Assembly: GCF_022548875.1 (NCBI RefSeq)
Contig: NZ_JAKZEW010000042.1
Location: 1-34,836 of the forward strand
Direction of reading: 5' to 3'
Source: Glycomyces sp. L485
GTDB taxonomy: Bacteria; Actinomycetota; Actinomycetes; Mycobacteriales; Micromonosporaceae
Length of the DNA: 34,836 nucleotides
A program made the translations under genes and the position numbers. Within the stretch, counting starts at the first letter, position 1, and each line of letters begins with the position of its first letter. The notes under the pieces are model-generated. The model did no database searches, was not told the origin of the DNA, and saw only the letters and a program-made list of their open reading frames with translations. This document shows positions 23,624 through 31,056 of this stretch, one piece after another.

Positions 23624-23776
23624 GTAGCCGCTCTCTAGCACTGACGTCGTCGGTCCGGGAAGAATCAATTATCGAGTATCGTTGCACAGAATGCCAGAGC
23701 CGACAACCTTCACATCCGTGCGAGTCGGCTCCAGCCCTCAGCTTCAGCTCTGCACCCACCAGTGAGGTCAGTACCC

Positions 23777-24658
23777 GTGTCCAACTCGTCCACCAGTCTG
23801 CGCTTGATGTGTGTTCACGCGCACCCCGACGACGAATCGAGCAAAGGCGCCGCCACCATGGCGCGCTACGTCCGAGAGGGCATCGAGGTGCTGGTCGTGA
23901 CCTGCACCGGCGGCGAGCGCGGGGACGTGCTCAATCCGAAGATGGACCGCCCCGAGGTCCAGGCGGACCTCCCGCGGATCCGCACCGAGGAGATGGACCG
24001 GGCCCGCGAGATCCTCGGCGTGAAGCAGCACTGGCTGGGGTTCACCGACTCCGGCCTCCCCGAGGGGTGGCTCCCGGATTCGGGCATCGGGCTGCCCGAG
24101 GACGCCTTCTATCTGGTTCCCACCAGCCGGGCCGCCGGTCCACTGGTCGAGATCATGCGGTCATTCCGGCCCCACGTCGTGACCACGTACGACGAGGAGG
24201 GCGGCTACCCCCACCCCGACCACGTCAAGACACACAAGGTCTCCGTCGAGGCGTTCCGCGCCGCGGGCGACCCCGAGCGCTACATCGACCGGGGCGAGGC
24301 CTGGCAGCCGCTGAAGCTGTACTACAGCCACTCCTTCGGCAAGGGGCGGATCGAGGCGCTGCACCACGGCATGCTCGGCGCCGGCCTGGAGTCGCCGTAC
24401 GCGGACTGGCTTGCCGGCAAGGACTGGGCGCGCGACAAGAGCGAGCGGGTCACCACGCGCGTCGAGTGCGCCGAGTACTTCCCGATCCGCGACGAGGCGC
24501 TCAAGGCGCACGCCACTCAGGTCGACCCCGACGGGTTCTGGTTCGCCGTGCCGTGCGAGATCCAGCAGAAGTTCTGGCCTACCGAGGACTACGAGCTCGT
24601 CGAATCCCACATCGACTACCGGCTTCCCGAGGACGACCTCTTCGCCGGACTGCGGTAG
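23777..24658 (+). CDS. mca: mycothiol S-conjugate amidase
   Basis: A 293-aa zinc amidase of the LmbE/PIG-L fold that cleaves mycothiol conjugates of toxins and electrophiles, releasing mercapturic acids for export. The zinc motif MCVHAHPDDESSKGAA has His16 and Asp19; the third ligand is in GGYPHPDHVKTHKV, where His precedes the catalytic Asp/His pair. TCTGGERGDVLNPK and YYSHSFGKGRIEALH are characteristic of Mca as opposed to its paralogue MshB. I chose the GTG at 23777 because GAGG lies 9 nt upstream; a GTG at 23762 would add five residues. Its presence shows that the host makes mycothiol. Divergent from the DUF4307 gene. Confidence 0.95.
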   Translation: MSNSSTSLRLMCVHAHPDDESSKGAATMARYVREGIEVLVVTCTGGERGDVLNPKMDRPEVQADLPRIRTEEMDRAREILGVKQHWLGFTDSGLPEGWLPDSGIGLPEDAFYLVPTSRAAGPLVEIMRSFRPHVVTTYDEEGGYPHPDHVKTHKVSVEAFRAAGDPERYIDRGEAWQPLKLYYSHSFGKGRIEALHHGMLGAGLESPYADWLAGKDWARDKSERVTTRVECAEYFPIRDEALKAHATQVDPDGFWFAVPCEIQQKFWPTEDYELVESHIDYRLPEDDLFAGLR

Positions 24659-24669
24659 ACACACCGGTC

Positions 24670-24704
24670 CCTCTGTCCCCGTTACTGTGCGGGAGCCGCA
24701 GAGG
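24670..24704 (+). terminator. possible stem-loop after mca
   Basis: CCTCTG (24670-24675) pairs with CAGAGG (24699-24704), enclosing a second stem CCCG/CGGG (24678-24681, 24690-24693). It lies 12 nt after the mca stop codon. There is no T-tract, so support is moderate. Confidence 0.35.
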
Positions 24705-24943
24705 CCACTTCGACCGGCTTGAGCGATCCCGTTTCGCGCTCTTTCGGCCACCCTCAGTGAGGACAGAACTGTCGGGCTCCCGACACCACGGTGTAATTCC
24801 TCGGAAAGTGCGGGAACGTTGTTGCAAGCACGCCGCCGCGAGATACCGTGCCAGGAAAGCTCGGGCCGAGCAGGGCTCGCAAGCCTCGCCTAGACGTGGC
24901 CACGCGCAGTAGCCGGCGGCAACGGCAGAACGGAGGTGGAGCC

Positions 24944-25528
24944 ATGGTCAGTCGCGAAACTTCACCGGCGCGGACAGAGTCGTTCGTCGGAAGTCTCCTC
25001 GTCGCCACGCCAACGCTGCAGGACCCCAACTTCGACCGGACCGTCGTGATCGGCGTCGGACACGAGTCCGACGGCGTGCTGGGCGTCGTCCTCAACCGCG
25101 CCACCGAGATGCCGGTGGCCGACGTGCTCGGCGACTGGGGCGGCCTGGCCGGCGACCCGGCGGTGCTCTTCGAGGGCGGCCCGGTGCAGCCGGAGGCCGC
25201 GATCGCGCTGGGCTGGAGCAAGGCCGACGCTCCCGAGTCGGAGGCGTTCCGGCCGGTCATGGGCCGGCTCGGGACGCTCGATCTGTCGAGGGACCCCGGC
25301 GAGGTCTCGCACCTGCTCGACGGGATGCGCGTGTTCGCCGGCTACGCCGGATGGGTGCCGGGGCAACTGGAGTCGGAGATCGACGCCGGCGCCTGGATGG
25401 TCTTCGACGCACTCCCCACCGATCCGTTCTCGACGAACCCCGAAGAGCTGTGGTCGATGGTGTGGAAACGCCAGGGCGGCCTGCTCTCCGCGGTGGCGCA
25501 CTTCCCCGCCGACCCCGCCCTGAACTGA
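24944..25528 (+). CDS. yqgE: YqgE/AlgH family protein (DUF179)
   Basis: A 194-aa soluble protein of the DUF179 family. ESFVGSLLVATPTLQDPNFDRTVVIGVGHESDGVLGVVLNRATEMPV contains the family's hallmark opening with the G-x-L-L-x-A-x-P and F-x-x-T-V-V/I elements, followed by LFEGGPVQP (the G-G-P-V signature) and FAGYAGWVPGQLESEIDAGAWM (Y-x-G-x-x-G-W-x-x-x-Q-L-x-x-E). The function of the family is not established; AlgH was first tied to alginate regulation in Pseudomonas. The ATG at 24944 has a strong GGAGGTGGAG upstream, which rules out the longer frame start. It converges on a membrane-protein gene with a 10-nt gap. Confidence 0.93.
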   Translation: MVSRETSPARTESFVGSLLVATPTLQDPNFDRTVVIGVGHESDGVLGVVLNRATEMPVADVLGDWGGLAGDPAVLFEGGPVQPEAAIALGWSKADAPESEAFRPVMGRLGTLDLSRDPGEVSHLLDGMRVFAGYAGWVPGQLESEIDAGAWMVFDALPTDPFSTNPEELWSMVWKRQGGLLSAVAHFPADPALN

Positions 25529-25549
25529 CGCCCACTCGTCAAGGGCGCC
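25527..25549. terminator. hairpin overlapping two convergent stop codons
   Basis: GACGCCC (25527-25533) pairs with GGGCGCC (25543-25549) apart from one mismatch, which becomes a G-U pair on the minus-strand RNA. It overlaps the yqgE stop and holds the opposing gene's stop in its loop, so it may end both messages. Confidence 0.45.
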
Positions 25550-25982
25550 AGACCATCAGGATGATCACTGCCGAGTAGAGCACGACGCCGAGCCCCGAGA
25601 GCACCAGAAGCCTCCCCCGATGCTGCTCCAGCACTTCCCCGTCCAGGACTCCATCGGAGTCCTGGAGTTCCTTGCCGATGCGGGCCAGAACGCCCGGGAT
25701 GACCGCCGCACCGTTGAGGACGGCGAGGACGTAGAGCGTCGTGGAGACGATGAGCCACGGGGCTGCGAAGGTGTACTCGTCGCTTGTAGCCACTGCGAGG
25801 GTGCCGAAGACGGCGGAGAGGACGGTGAGCGCGTTGAAGGCCATGGTGCGGCGTCCGGCGGCGTGGACGGCGTCGCCGTCGCGCGCGAGCAGGGCCCGCT
25901 CGCCCAGCCAGGGCACGAGCATGGCGGGGCCGACGACGATCACCGCGATCAGCACGTGCAGGACCATCAGGATCGTGTTCAT
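25539..25982 (-). CDS. four-helix membrane protein (DUF2269-like)
   Basis: A 147-aa integral membrane protein with four hydrophobic helices at about residues 3-27, 49-66, 74-95 and 125-145. The N-terminal helix has a conserved-looking His (MVLHVLIAVIVVGPAMLVPWLG) of the type seen in DUF2269 and related putative haem- or copper-binding membrane proteins, but I cannot confirm metal binding. The ATG at 25982 lacks a Shine-Dalgarno sequence and has TAAGAT 6 nt upstream, suggesting a leaderless transcript. It follows the galactonate dehydratase gene by 56 nt, with a weak CACAC/GTGTG hairpin between (26011-26034). Confidence 0.7.
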   Translation of the reverse strand: MNTILMVLHVLIAVIVVGPAMLVPWLGERALLARDGDAVHAAGRRTMAFNALTVLSAVFGTLAVATSDEYTFAAPWLIVSTTLYVLAVLNGAAVIPGVLARIGKELQDSDGVLDGEVLEQHRGRLLVLSGLGVVLYSAVIILMVWRP

Positions 25983-25994
25983 AAGGTGATCTTA
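25983..25994 (-). promoter_or_regulatory. putative leaderless -10 of membrane-protein gene
   Basis: TAAGAT (minus strand, 25989-25994) fits TANNNT and lies 6 nt from the ATG start. Confidence 0.35.
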
Positions 25995-26038
25995 CGGACA
26001 CGTCAGGTCACACACCTCGGAAACCAGGAGTGTGCCGG

Positions 26039-27184
26039 TCACCATTCGGCGAAAGAGCCGTCCGGGTGGCGCCAGACCTGGTTGCGCCATCGGTGGGGGT
26101 TCTCGGCGGCCTTTCGGACGGCCTTCTCGTCGACCTCGATGCCGAGCCCCGGCCCGGTCGGGCGGTCCACGTGGCCGGAGGTGAAGGCGAACACCGCGGG
26201 GTCCACGAGGTAGTCGAGGAGGTCGTTGCCCTCGTTGTAGTGGATGCCGAGGCTCTGCTCCTGGATGAGGAAGTTCGGGACGGCGAAGTCGATCTGGAGG
26301 CTCGCCGCCAACGCGATCGGTCCGAGCGGGCAGTGCGGTGCCAGCGCGACGTCGTACGCCTCGGCCATGGCCGCGATGCGGCGGACCTCGGAGATGCCTC
26401 CGGCGTGGGACAGGTCGGGCTGGGCGACGGCGATGCCGGTGGGCAGCACATCGCGGAAATCCCAACGGGAGTAGAGGCGCTCGCCGGTGGCGATCGGGAT
26501 GGAGGTCGAAGCGGTTACCTCGCGCAGGTCCCGCGAGTATTCGGGGAGCACGGTCTCCTCGACGAAGATCGGCATGAGCGGTTCCAGCATCGGCAGGACG
26601 CGGCGGGCCATGGCTTTGGAGAAACGGCCGTGGAAGTCGACGGCGAAGTCCATGGTGTCGCCGACGGCCTCGCGCAGCTCGGTCAGCATGTCGACGACGC
26701 CGCGCACGGCTCCGGGGCTGTCGATGTGCCCGGTCTGGGCGGCGGCGTTGCATTTGACGGCGTCGAACCCGGACTCCCTGGCGCTCAGGGCGCCTTCGGC
26801 GAGTGCGGTGCCGGTGTCGCCGCCGATCCAGGTGTAGACGCGGACCTTGTCGCGGACGGGCCCGCCGAGCAGCTCGTGGACGGGGACGCCTAGCGCCTTG
26901 CCCTTGAGGTCCCACAGGGCCTGGTCGATGCCGGCGAGGGCGCTGGAGAGGACCGGCCCTCCGCGGTAGAAGCCGCCCTTGGCGAGGACCTGCCAGTGGT
27001 CCTCGATGCGGGCGGGGTCGGCTCCGATGAGGGTCTCTGCGAGGGTCTCGACGGTGGCGGCGACGGCTTCGGCGCGCCCTTCGACGATGGGCTCGCCCCA
27101 GCCGACGAGGCCGTCGTCGGTCTCGATGCGAAGGAACAGCCATCGTGGCGGTACGAGGAAAGTCTCGATTCTGGCGATCTTCAA
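26039..27184 (-). CDS. dgoD: D-galactonate dehydratase (enolase superfamily)
   Basis: A 381-aa enolase-superfamily enzyme that dehydrates D-galactonate to 2-keto-3-deoxygalactonate. It is collinear with E. coli DgoD from the first residues (PPRWLFLRIETDDGLVGWGEPIVEGRA) to the last (GSFAEW). Predicted Mg ligands are Asp183 (AVDFHGR), Glu209 (IFVEETV) and Glu235 (ATGERLYSR); the catalytic histidines are His185 and His284 (LAPHCPLGPIALAA). One difference is FVEET where DgoD has FIEEP. The start is TTG at 27184, set by this alignment because an in-frame stop lies just upstream; no good ribosome-binding site is visible. No kinase, aldolase or regulator for the pathway is nearby, so a related acid sugar could be the substrate. 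Confidence 0.88.
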   Translation of the reverse strand: MKIARIETFLVPPRWLFLRIETDDGLVGWGEPIVEGRAEAVAATVETLAETLIGADPARIEDHWQVLAKGGFYRGGPVLSSALAGIDQALWDLKGKALGVPVHELLGGPVRDKVRVYTWIGGDTGTALAEGALSARESGFDAVKCNAAAQTGHIDSPGAVRGVVDMLTELREAVGDTMDFAVDFHGRFSKAMARRVLPMLEPLMPIFVEETVLPEYSRDLREVTASTSIPIATGERLYSRWDFRDVLPTGIAVAQPDLSHAGGISEVRRIAAMAEAYDVALAPHCPLGPIALAASLQIDFAVPNFLIQEQSLGIHYNEGNDLLDYLVDPAVFAFTSGHVDRPTGPGLGIEVDEKAVRKAAENPHRWRNQVWRHPDGSFAEW

Positions 27185-27635
27185 GGGGGACTCTCTATCT
27201 CATGCGGGTGTCGGTCAGCGGTGCACGAGGCCCGTCTACGACTGTCTCGGCGCCGGTGATGCAGCCGGCTTCTTAGGAGGCGAGGCCACGGAACTCAAGC
27301 ATTAGCAGATGACCGACCTCGTCACGCACCGTGCCCGCGCCGCGGCCCTGTACATCACGTCGGCAACCCTGGCGATCACCTTCTCCGTTCGGCTGGATTC
27401 CGACCCCGCTGAAGGCCCCGGAGCGAGCTCGCCGTGTCCCCGGTCCAGTGCACCGCAGTGGCACCACTGCATCGATGCGCTCACGTTCATCGACTGTCCG
27501 GTTCTGCCGGCTGATCTTCCCGGACACGGTGCACGCCCCAGCGCCTCCGCGCCGGGGCGTTCTCCTCGGCACTACTCGTCGCAGGCGAGGACGATGACGC
27601 TGTCGACCTCGTCGGGCGCCTCGTGCGGGTGGGTG
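27185..27635. other. intergenic, no confident gene
   Basis: 451 bp with no frame I would call a gene. Short open frames on both strands lack ribosome-binding sites and recognisable motifs. The stretch next to the cellulase gene holds a terminator-like hairpin at 27533-27560. The dgoD promoter should be at the left end but I cannot define it. Confidence 0.5.
27533..27560 (-). terminator. 12-bp hairpin after the cellulase gene
   Basis: Arms 27533-27544 and 27549-27560 pair over 12 positions with a single G-U on the minus-strand RNA and loop of four. It lies about 75 nt past the cellulase stop codon. No T-tract. Confidence 0.5.
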
Positions 27636-29063
27636 TCAGTCGCCGCGGATCTGGTCGCGTATCCACTCGCCGGCGGGCTTGAGGTTCTGCGTGCCCGTGA
27701 ACGGGCCGTTCGGGCAGGTGCCCACCTCGAGCGCCGCGCCGGAGCGGAAGTCGTCGGCGAAGTTCCAGTTCGTCCAGCTGATCTGGTGCTCGGCCATCAT
27801 GTCGGTCCACCGCTGCGACATGGCGAAGTCGTTCGCGCCGTCGCCGGTGTATGTCTGCGTGCCCCACTCGGAGGCGAAGATCGGCAGCCGGTCGGCGGCG
27901 GCCTCGACCGCCGCGAGGTAGTCCTCGCGGTGCGAGGCCGCGTAGAAGTGGAAGGCGTACATGACGTTGTCGGCCGCGACCGGGTTGTCGACGACCTCGG
28001 ACGGGCCGCTTCCCTCGCTGAGGCCCAGCGAGGAGTAGGCGCGGGTGCCGAGGACGATGACGCTGTCGGGGTCGCGCTCGCGGATGACCGGGATGATCTG
28101 CTCGTGGTAGCCCTTGATGTCCGTCCAGGACACGCCGTTGGGTTCGTTGGCGGTCTCGTAGAGCACGCCCGGGTTGTCGGCGTGCGCCTCGGCGATCTCG
28201 GCGAAGAACGTCCGCGCCGCCTCGAGGTTCACGTTGGGGTCGCCGGGCGTCAGGATGTGCCAGTCCACCAGGGCGTACATGCCGCGGGAGGTGACCTCGT
28301 CGATGAGGCCGCTCACCAGCGACGTGAAGCCGGCCGGGTCGGTCTCGTATCCGTCCTCCTGGACGTACATGGACAGCCGGACGATGTCCGATTCCCAGTC
28401 CTCGGCCAGCGCGTCCAATGAGGCGTCGTTCACGCAGTCGGCGAACCACTGCAGGCCGTGAGTACTCATGCCCTTGAGCTGGACCGGTTCTCCGTCCTCG
28501 CCGCACAGGTTGGTGCCGCACACCGACAACTGCCCGTGTCGCTCGATCGGGGTCCCCTGCTCAGGCTCGCTGGTCGGTTCGTCGGTGGGTTCGTCAGTGG
28601 TGGGTTCGCCACCGGTCGGGTTCTCGACCGAGCCGTCGCAGATCTCGCCGTTGACGGTCAGCCGGTCCGGTAGGGCACTGCTGCCGTTGGCGACGAAGCC
28701 GAACACCTCACGGGTCTCGCCGGCGCCGATCTGGGCGTTCCAGCCTACGTCCGAACCGGTGAACGTCGTGCCGCTCTGGCTCCAGTCGACGTTCCAGGCG
28801 CTGGCGACCGTAGTACCCGCGGGGAAGTCCCACTCGACCTGCCACCCGTCGATCGCGTCCTCGGTGGCGATGGAGACGCTCGCCTGGTAACCCGAGCCCC
28901 AGTCGTTGAGGACGTCGTACTCGACCTCGCAGAATCCTTCGGCGAGTGCCGAGTTCGCCGAAGTGATGGTCAGGGCGCCGGCGCCGAGCGCGGCCACGGC
29001 GATGCCGGTGACCGCCAGGCGTCGCCGCCTGGGGACGGGCGACTTGCTTGGATGAGCTTGCAT
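27636..29063 (-). CDS. secreted cellulase: CBM2 + GH5 endoglucanase
   Basis: A 475-aa exported enzyme that should hydrolyse internal beta-1,4 bonds of cellulose. Residues 1-41 are a signal peptide with PRRRRLAVTG before a hydrophobic core and likely cleavage after SALA; the Arg stretch leaves Tat export possible. Residues 43-142 are a family 2 cellulose-binding module with flanking Cys45 and Cys142 and aromatic residues such as Trp55, Trp74 and Trp92-94. A linker of Pro/Thr/Glu/Asp (about 145-172) follows. The GH5 domain has the acid/base Glu307 in YETANEPNG and the nucleophile Glu399 in FASEWGTQ, with VDWHI and YAFHFYA also typical of subfamily 2. ATG 29063 has AGAGGA upstream. The promoter region holds a consensus-quality -35/-10 and a CebR-like operator. 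Confidence 0.94.
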   Translation of the reverse strand: MQAHPSKSPVPRRRRLAVTGIAVAALGAGALTITSANSALAEGFCEVEYDVLNDWGSGYQASVSIATEDAIDGWQVEWDFPAGTTVASAWNVDWSQSGTTFTGSDVGWNAQIGAGETREVFGFVANGSSALPDRLTVNGEICDGSVENPTGGEPTTDEPTDEPTSEPEQGTPIERHGQLSVCGTNLCGEDGEPVQLKGMSTHGLQWFADCVNDASLDALAEDWESDIVRLSMYVQEDGYETDPAGFTSLVSGLIDEVTSRGMYALVDWHILTPGDPNVNLEAARTFFAEIAEAHADNPGVLYETANEPNGVSWTDIKGYHEQIIPVIRERDPDSVIVLGTRAYSSLGLSEGSGPSEVVDNPVAADNVMYAFHFYAASHREDYLAAVEAAADRLPIFASEWGTQTYTGDGANDFAMSQRWTDMMAEHQISWTNWNFADDFRSGAALEVGTCPNGPFTGTQNLKPAGEWIRDQIRGD

Positions 29064-29125
29064 AGATCCTCTTCCCTTCGCGGCGGCGACGGGCATCGGT
29101 TCCGGAATGTCCGCGCCCAGTGCGG

Positions 29126-29139
29126 TTGGAGCGATCCCA
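29126..29139. promoter_or_regulatory. CebR-like operator of the cellulase gene
   Basis: TTGGAGCGATCCCA matches 12 of 14 positions of TGGGAGCGCTCCCA, the CebR box that controls cellulase and cellobiose-uptake genes in Streptomyces. It begins at the downstream edge of the -10 hexamer and would cover the transcription start, an ideal repressor position. Confidence 0.75.
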
Positions 29140-29167
29140 CTGTATTTGACACATCGAGCAATGTCAA
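29139..29167 (-). promoter_or_regulatory. sigma-70-type promoter of the cellulase gene
   Basis: On the minus strand TTGACA (29162-29167) is a perfect -35, followed after 17 bp by TACAGT (29139-29144), a good TANNNT -10. Transcription should start near 29132, giving a leader of about 70 nt. The spacer's TGTCAA also makes an inverted repeat with the -35. Confidence 0.75.
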
Positions 29168-29178
29168 TGTTCCGGGGT

Positions 29179-29197
29179 GCCGGGCTCAAGCCTCGGC
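29179..29197 (-). terminator. possible hairpin at end of fecE-like gene
   Basis: GCCG-GGC (29179-29185) pairs with GCC-T-CGGC (29190-29197) around TCAA with one bulged T. It overlaps the stop codon of the ATPase gene and separates it from the cellulase promoter 12 nt further on. Confidence 0.35.
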
Positions 29198-29989
29198 GTC
29201 GGCCGCCGGACGGTGTGCGTCGCGGCTGGACGGGTTGAACCTGATCAGCGGACGGTGCGCCTTCTCGTCGAGGTCGACGGTGGCGTCGACGTCATAGACG
29301 AGCGCGATGAGCTCCGGTGTGAGGACGTCGGCCGGGGCTCCGGCCGCCACCGCGCGGCCGTCTTTGAGGACCAGGAGCGCATCGCAGAACATCGCCGCGA
29401 GGTTGAGGTCGTGGAGCGCCACGACGGTGGTGACCGGCAGCTCGGTGATGAGCTGGAGCAGATCGAGCTGGTAGCGGATGTCGAGGTGGTTGGTGGGCTC
29501 GTCGAGGAGGAGTTCCCGGGGCTGCTGCGCCAGCGCGCGGGCGATGTGGACGCGCTGCCGCTCGCCGCCGGAGAGCCGGTGCCACAGCTCCCCCGCCTTG
29601 CCGGTGAGCCCGGTGCGCTCCAAAGCGTCCGACACCGCCGCGTCGTCGGCTTGCCGGTGCCCGCCGAAGGCGCCCCGGTGCGGAATACGGCCGAGGGCGA
29701 CGATGTCGCGCACGGTGATGTCCACGACCGTGTCGGCGTGCTGGGTGACGGTGGCGATCGCCCGGGCCGCGTCCCGTCGGGAGACGGCCGCGAGCGAGGT
29801 GTCGTCGAGGGTGACCACACCCGCGGTGGGCCTCGCGGTGCCGGAGAGCAGCCTGATGAGGGAGGACTTGCCCGATCCGTTGGGGCCGAGCAGCCCGACG
29901 GTCTCGCCGGGCCGCGGGCTCAAGGTGACCCCGTCGACGACGAGCCGGCCGCTTCGGTTCCAGGCGACCTCTCGGGTCTGGAGTGTCAC
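29186..29989 (-). CDS. iron-siderophore ABC transporter ATP-binding protein (FecE-type)
   Basis: A 267-aa ATPase for ferric-siderophore import. Walker A is GLLGPNGSGKSSLIRLL near residue 36, the Q-loop region VTQHADTVVDITVRDIVALGRIPHRG is typical of the FecE/FepC group, the signature is LSGGERQRVHIARALAQ, Walker B is ELLLDEPTNHLDIRYQ, and the switch His is in VVALHDLNLAAMFCD. The C-terminal ~35 residues are a polar extension. The GTG start at 29989 overlaps the permease stop (GTGA) with AAGGAGG 6 nt upstream. Last gene of the three-gene importer. Which siderophore it handles cannot be told. Confidence 0.93.
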   Translation of the reverse strand: MTLQTREVAWNRSGRLVVDGVTLSPRPGETVGLLGPNGSGKSSLIRLLSGTARPTAGVVTLDDTSLAAVSRRDAARAIATVTQHADTVVDITVRDIVALGRIPHRGAFGGHRQADDAAVSDALERTGLTGKAGELWHRLSGGERQRVHIARALAQQPRELLLDEPTNHLDIRYQLDLLQLITELPVTTVVALHDLNLAAMFCDALLVLKDGRAVAAGAPADVLTPELIALVYDVDATVDLDEKAHRPLIRFNPSSRDAHRPAADAEA

Positions 29990-31056
29990 AGGGCCCTCCT
30001 TCGGCGGAACATGATGGCGATGAACACCGGCACTCCGATCAGGGCGGTGCCGACGCCTACGGGCAGCGGCGACGGCGAGAAGGCGACCCGCGATATCGCG
30101 TCGACCCACACCATGAAGGCCGCTCCGATGAGGACGGTCACGGGCACCAGTCGGACGTGAAGCGGACCGGTGAGGTACCGGGCCGCATGCGGGAGGACGA
30201 GGCCGACGAAGCCGATGGCGCCGGCCACGCTGACCATCGTCGCCGTCAGCAGGGCGGTGACGGTCATGAACGTGATGCGCTCGCGCCGGACGGAGACCCC
30301 CAGTGAAGACGCGACGTCGTCGCCGAACGCGAAGGCGTCCAGGACCGGCGCCCGGAAGAGGCAGAACAGGGCCCCGGCGAGTACGGCGAGTCCGCACAGG
30401 ACGACGTCGTTCCACCGCACCCCTTCGAGGGAGCCGAGCAGCCAGAACATGACGCCGCGGGTCGCGTCCGAATCGGCGAAGGCGAAGACGACGAACGAGG
30501 TCAGCGCCGAGAACAGCTGGGTCACCGCGATCCCGGCCAGGATCACCTTGTCGTTGGCGCCTCCGGCCAGGCGCGCGATCACCAGGACGACGGCGAAGGC
30601 GACGATGGAGCCGACGAACGCGCCCCCGGGGATCCCGAGCACGGTCCCGCCGACGCCCAGGATCCCGACGACGACTGCTCCGGTGGAGGCTCCCGAGGAG
30701 ATCCCCAGGACGTACGGGTCGGCCAGAGGGTTGCGCAGCAAGGATTGCAGGATGACGCCGCACAGGCCCAGTCCGGCGCCGCAGGCGGCGGCCACCAGGG
30801 CGCGCGGCAGGCGGTCGTCCCACACGATCGCCTCCTTCGACACCCTCACCGGGATGTCCGCGCCCGCGAGGTGGTTGAGGAGGATGTCGCGCACGTTGAC
30901 CAGTGACACCTCGGCGGGGCCGACGGTGATCGCCGCCCCGACCGACACCAGCAGCAGCGCGATCGCGCCCAGGCCGATGCCGAGGAAACGCAGCCGCGTG
31001 CCGCCTTGAGGCGCCTGCCCGGTGACGGGCGCGGGCCGCGAAGGGCTGAGCGTCAC
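29986..31056 (-). CDS. iron-siderophore ABC transporter permease (FecCD family)
   Basis: A 356-aa inner-membrane permease with about nine or ten hydrophobic helices. Family motifs are DRLPRALVAAACGAGLGLCGVILQSLLRNPLADPYVLGISSGAS (the R-L-P-R and N-P-L-A-x-P signatures of BtuC/FecCD permeases) and AGAIGFVGLVLPHAAR, the coupling-helix region that contacts the ATPase. Only one permease gene is present, so the channel is probably a homodimer as in BtuC rather than a FecC/FecD heterodimer. The GTG start at 31056 overlaps the binding-protein stop (GTGA) and has GAGGGGA upstream. The final RRRRAL is cytoplasmic. Confidence 0.94.
   Translation of the reverse strand: MTLSPSRPAPVTGQAPQGGTRLRFLGIGLGAIALLLVSVGAAITVGPAEVSLVNVRDILLNHLAGADIPVRVSKEAIVWDDRLPRALVAAACGAGLGLCGVILQSLLRNPLADPYVLGISSGASTGAVVVGILGVGGTVLGIPGGAFVGSIVAFAVVLVIARLAGGANDKVILAGIAVTQLFSALTSFVVFAFADSDATRGVMFWLLGSLEGVRWNDVVLCGLAVLAGALFCLFRAPVLDAFAFGDDVASSLGVSVRRERITFMTVTALLTATMVSVAGAIGFVGLVLPHAARYLTGPLHVRLVPVTVLIGAAFMVWVDAISRVAFSPSPLPVGVGTALIGVPVFIAIMFRRRRAL

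Noticed and set aside
23809-24912. 367-aa plus-strand frame over mca
   Set aside because: Alternative frame, extremely Arg-rich, while mca is complete in another frame.
27309-28421. 370-aa plus-strand frame antisense to the cellulase
   Set aside because: No ribosome-binding site or motif; antisense of the clear GH5 domain.
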